The position numbers and the translations under genes were made by a program. The notes under the pieces are model-generated. The model was not told the origin of the DNA and searched no databases. It saw only the letters and a program-made list of their open reading frames with translations. From an uncultured Odoribacter sp. (GTDB taxonomy: Bacteria; Bacteroidota; Bacteroidia; Bacteroidales; Marinifilaceae): a stretch of 17,947 nucleotides of DNA. Location of the stretch: contig UQTM01000065.1 in NCBI GenBank assembly GCA_900544025.1, forward strand, positions 1 to 17,947. The letters run 5' to 3'. Shown here one piece after another: positions 15,906 to 17,947 of the stretch (positions within the stretch are counted from its first letter, which is position 1; every line of letters begins with the position of its first letter).

Positions 15906-17072
15906 TTATTTCAGTTTTTCCAACATTTGCCAGCATTGATACAATCCGCGCGGCACATGAAAACATCCTTTCCATTTTCCGCCTTTCAAGGGAAGCAACA
16001 CTTCTCCCCGCCGGTTCAGATACCCGAACCATTCCGGATACTCTTTATCGGCAAAATGTGTCCATACATATTCGTGCACCTTCTCAAACCACGCCAGGCA
16101 TTCCTTCGAACCCGTCAGTTGATAACCTTTCAACGTGGTTATCAGGGTTTCGACATGTACCCACCATAATTTTTGGTCCCACTCCAATTGCTGAACCGGA
16201 TGCCCGAGCCTGTCCATAAAATAGAAAATTCCGCCATATTCTTTGTCCCAGCCGTACTCGATTTCCTGCAAAGCAATCTTTACCGCTTTCTCGATCAATT
16301 CTTTCCGGTCGAGCCGTACACCCAAATCCATGATAAACCACATCGCCTCTATCGCATGTCCCGGATTCAGGGAACGCCCGTCGAAATTATCGACCAGTTC
16401 CCCGGTGTCAGATACATTTTCCACCACCAATCCCAGTTCCGGACGATAGAATACTTCCATCACCTCATGAATACAGGTTTCGATGGTTTTTTCCATAAAT
16501 TCTTTATCCAGTAACGGCTCTATTTCCAAAGCCAGGTTACAAAGGATCATCGGCAATGCAAAACCTTTCATATTCCGCGTTCCGGGATAAGCCTTGTTCC
16601 ACTTGCCTTTGGGATTATCGACCTTCGAAAGCACAATGTCGAAAGTTCTTTTAGCAATCTCCGCATATTCCTGATTCCCCGTGGCAATACTCAGTTGCCC
16701 GAAAGCCATCGTGGCAAAAGTGTAAGAAAAAATATTGTAAGGCTCGATCAAAGGCGCACCTTCGCGAGTCAGCGAAAAATACCAGTTGTAATGGCCGTCA
16801 TGCCCATGCTTTTTTAAAAATTCAGCCCCCTGAATCGCACAGTCCAGCCATTCTTTCCGTTTTTCCACCTTATTATATAACATGGAAAACAGCCATACTT
16901 GCCGGCCTTGCAACCAAATAAATTTATCGGTATCAAACACATTTCCTTCCCGGTCGAGACAGGTAAAATATCCCCCGAATTCTTTATCCTGGGATTTCTC
17001 CAACCAAAACGGTAACACATTCTCCAATAATTCTTTCTTGTACTGTTCCGCTAATATTTTAAAATCTACCAT
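15906..17072 (-). CDS. N-acylglucosamine 2-epimerase (ManNAc/GlcNAc, NanE-II type)
   Basis: A 388-residue cytoplasmic (alpha/alpha)6-barrel enzyme of the AGE/RnBP family. The expected active-site residues are present: R57 (LQGRQVW), H239 (NPGHAIEAMW), E308 (WVHVETL) and H372 (CFHVPRGL), which match in position the residues I recall for the characterised cyanobacterial AGE. It interconverts N-acetylmannosamine and N-acetylglucosamine. In Bacteroides-type sialic acid catabolism this epimerase replaces the NanK/NanE route of E. coli. No signal peptide is present, unlike the three following genes, which fits an intracellular step after uptake. It starts 24 bases after the symporter gene and runs into the esterase gene with one base between. 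Cellobiose 2-epimerase is the main alternative, less likely given the neighbours. Confidence 0.92.
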   Translation of the reverse strand: MVDFKILAEQYKKELLENVLPFWLEKSQDKEFGGYFTCLDREGNVFDTDKFIWLQGRQVWLFSMLYNKVEKRKEWLDCAIQGAEFLKKHGHDGHYNWYFSLTREGAPLIEPYNIFSYTFATMAFGQLSIATGNQEYAEIAKRTFDIVLSKVDNPKGKWNKAYPGTRNMKGFALPMILCNLALEIEPLLDKEFMEKTIETCIHEVMEVFYRPELGLVVENVSDTGELVDNFDGRSLNPGHAIEAMWFIMDLGVRLDRKELIEKAVKIALQEIEYGWDKEYGGIFYFMDRLGHPVQQLEWDQKLWWVHVETLITTLKGYQLTGSKECLAWFEKVHEYVWTHFADKEYPEWFGYLNRRGEVLLPLKGGKWKGCFHVPRGLYQCWQMLEKLK

Positions 17073-17096
17073 GTGAATATATTATTTAGGGTTTTC

Positions 17097-17947
17097 TTAT
17101 TTTTTCAACTGTTTCCAGGTCAATCCCGGCTGTTTTTCCTTTTCCGGACTAAATAAACTGGCTATCAGGGCAACTCCTACCGATACCACAATCCCGATCG
17201 CTCCGTAGAGCAGGAATGACACCGGAGAATAGATACTTAAAGCAAAAACCACGACTGTCCCCGAAATAAAACCGATTAAAGCGCTCCTGGCATCGATCCG
17301 GTCGAAGAATATACCCATAATGAACAATCCGCCCAATCCGCTGGACAATAATCCGAGAATCGAATTGAAATAATCGAGCAGGGATAAAATATTCCACGTC
17401 GCCATAAACACCGCCAGCAGCGTACCGATCAGCCCTGCCAGTAAACACGTCCAGCGGGCGACCTTCAATATATGGCGGTCGCTGGATTGTGGGAAAATAT
17501 GTTTATAAATATCCATAGAGAACGCTGTCGCCGTGGAATTGATATTCGATGAAATTGTGGACATCGTCGCCGCAAAAATCGCTGCAATCAGCAAGCCTGC
17601 CAATCCCACCGGAATCTGGCTCATCATAAAGAAAGGGAAAATTGCATCCCCGTTCGACAACGTGTAATTCAATTCATCGGGACGGGATTTAAAAAAGGTG
17701 TATAAGCCTGTACCGATCAGATAGAATACCACCGAAATGAACACGCTCATCACGCCATTCATCAAAATACCCTTCCCTGCACTTTTTTCGTCCTTTGTGG
17801 TCAAATAACGCTGAATCACAGTTTGATCGGAAGTATAAGAAATCAGGTTATTCGCCAATCCTCCTAATATTGTCACCCAGAATACGGCTTTCGTACAATC
17901 GAAACTCCATTCGAAAAGCCTGAATTTATCGTGCTCCGCCGCGATCT
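17097..17947 (-). CDS. Sodium:solute symporter (SSS family), C-terminal part; 5' end beyond the window
   Basis: The last 282 residues of an SSS-family inner-membrane symporter; the frame is open to the window edge and begins mid-protein (IAAEHDKFRLFEWSF...), so the GTG at 17876 is not the start. The family segment TSDQTVIQRYLTTKDEKSAG is followed by about seven hydrophobic helices, one holding AAIFAATMSTISSNINS, which corresponds to the TM8 sodium-site region of the family (conserved Ser/Thr). It ends with a short basic tail (TWKQLKK). Beside an AGE epimerase and sialate esterases, the likely cargo is free sialic acid or an amino sugar, as for SiaT-type symporters; this is inferred from context. 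Confidence 0.9.
   Translation of the reverse strand, partial: IAAEHDKFRLFEWSFDCTKAVFWVTILGGLANNLISYTSDQTVIQRYLTTKDEKSAGKGILMNGVMSVFISVVFYLIGTGLYTFFKSRPDELNYTLSNGDAIFPFFMMSQIPVGLAGLLIAAIFAATMSTISSNINSTATAFSMDIYKHIFPQSSDRHILKVARWTCLLAGLIGTLLAVFMATWNILSLLDYFNSILGLLSSGLGGLFIMGIFFDRIDARSALIGFISGTVVVFALSIYSPVSFLLYGAIGIVVSVGVALIASLFSPEKEKQPGLTWKQLKK

Noticed and set aside
11893..16514. Many long plus-strand reading frames opposite the sialoglycan operon
   Set aside because: They are antisense shadows of strongly supported minus-strand genes, with His/Pro/Arg-rich translations lacking motifs.
1..17947. CRISPR array, transposon ends or tandem repeats
   Set aside because: No spaced direct repeats, transposase genes or long duplicated segments were seen.

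Overview
The window looks like chromosomal DNA of a Bacteroidales bacterium, most likely gut or mucosal. The reasons are several TAnnTTTG-type -7 promoter boxes, weak or absent Shine-Dalgarno sites, a PorT-like outer-membrane barrel, a SPOR-domain secreted protein, a Bacteroidetes-type pyruvate kinase N-terminus, and a sialoglycan-processing operon of the kind found in Bacteroides, Parabacteroides and Tannerella. Genus cannot be fixed from sequence reading alone.

Left end (1-1784): the 3' two thirds of a tRNA-Thr(GGU) with encoded CCA, a terminator, and just downstream a frameshifted, truncated N-terminus of a Bacteroidetes tyrosine integrase. This looks like the scar of an integrative element that once used the tRNA. 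AT-rich non-coding DNA follows on both sides of an orphan nucleotidyltransferase-fold gene. Next come a lipoprotein RND-type adaptor without its pump, followed 11 bases later by mscL, ending at a strong terminator shared with a convergent PorT-like barrel gene (1785-3931).

Middle (4062-11087): an MFS transporter, pyk and aroQ on the minus strand; xerD divergent from aroQ; a HEAT-like protein convergent with miaA, with only three bases between the stops; and, divergent from miaA, a SPOR-domain protein followed by a GNAT acetyltransferase. This is mostly housekeeping content (glycolysis, shikimate pathway, chromosome dimer resolution, tRNA A37 modification, envelope).

Right end (11161-17947, all minus strand): a tightly packed operon whose order of transcription is SSS-family symporter (cut by the window edge), N-acylglucosamine 2-epimerase, two-domain SGNH esterase of the EstA/NanS kind, GH20 beta-hexosaminidase, and a small secreted SGNH hydrolase. 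Spacings run from 24 bases to a 1-base stop/start overlap. Read together, the cluster suggests host sialoglycan use: O-acetyl groups are removed by up to three SGNH active sites, beta-linked HexNAc is released by GH20, free sugar is imported through the Na+ symporter, and ManNAc is epimerised to GlcNAc. Sialidase, Neu5Ac lyase and SusC/D partners, if present, would lie beyond 17947.

I see no CRISPR array, intact mobile element, rRNA or clear riboswitch. No wholly new system stands out. The most interesting items are the tRNA-associated integrase relic with a one-base A-run frameshift, the triple-SGNH sialoglycan operon, the pump-less adaptor next to mscL, and the orphan nucleotidyltransferase.
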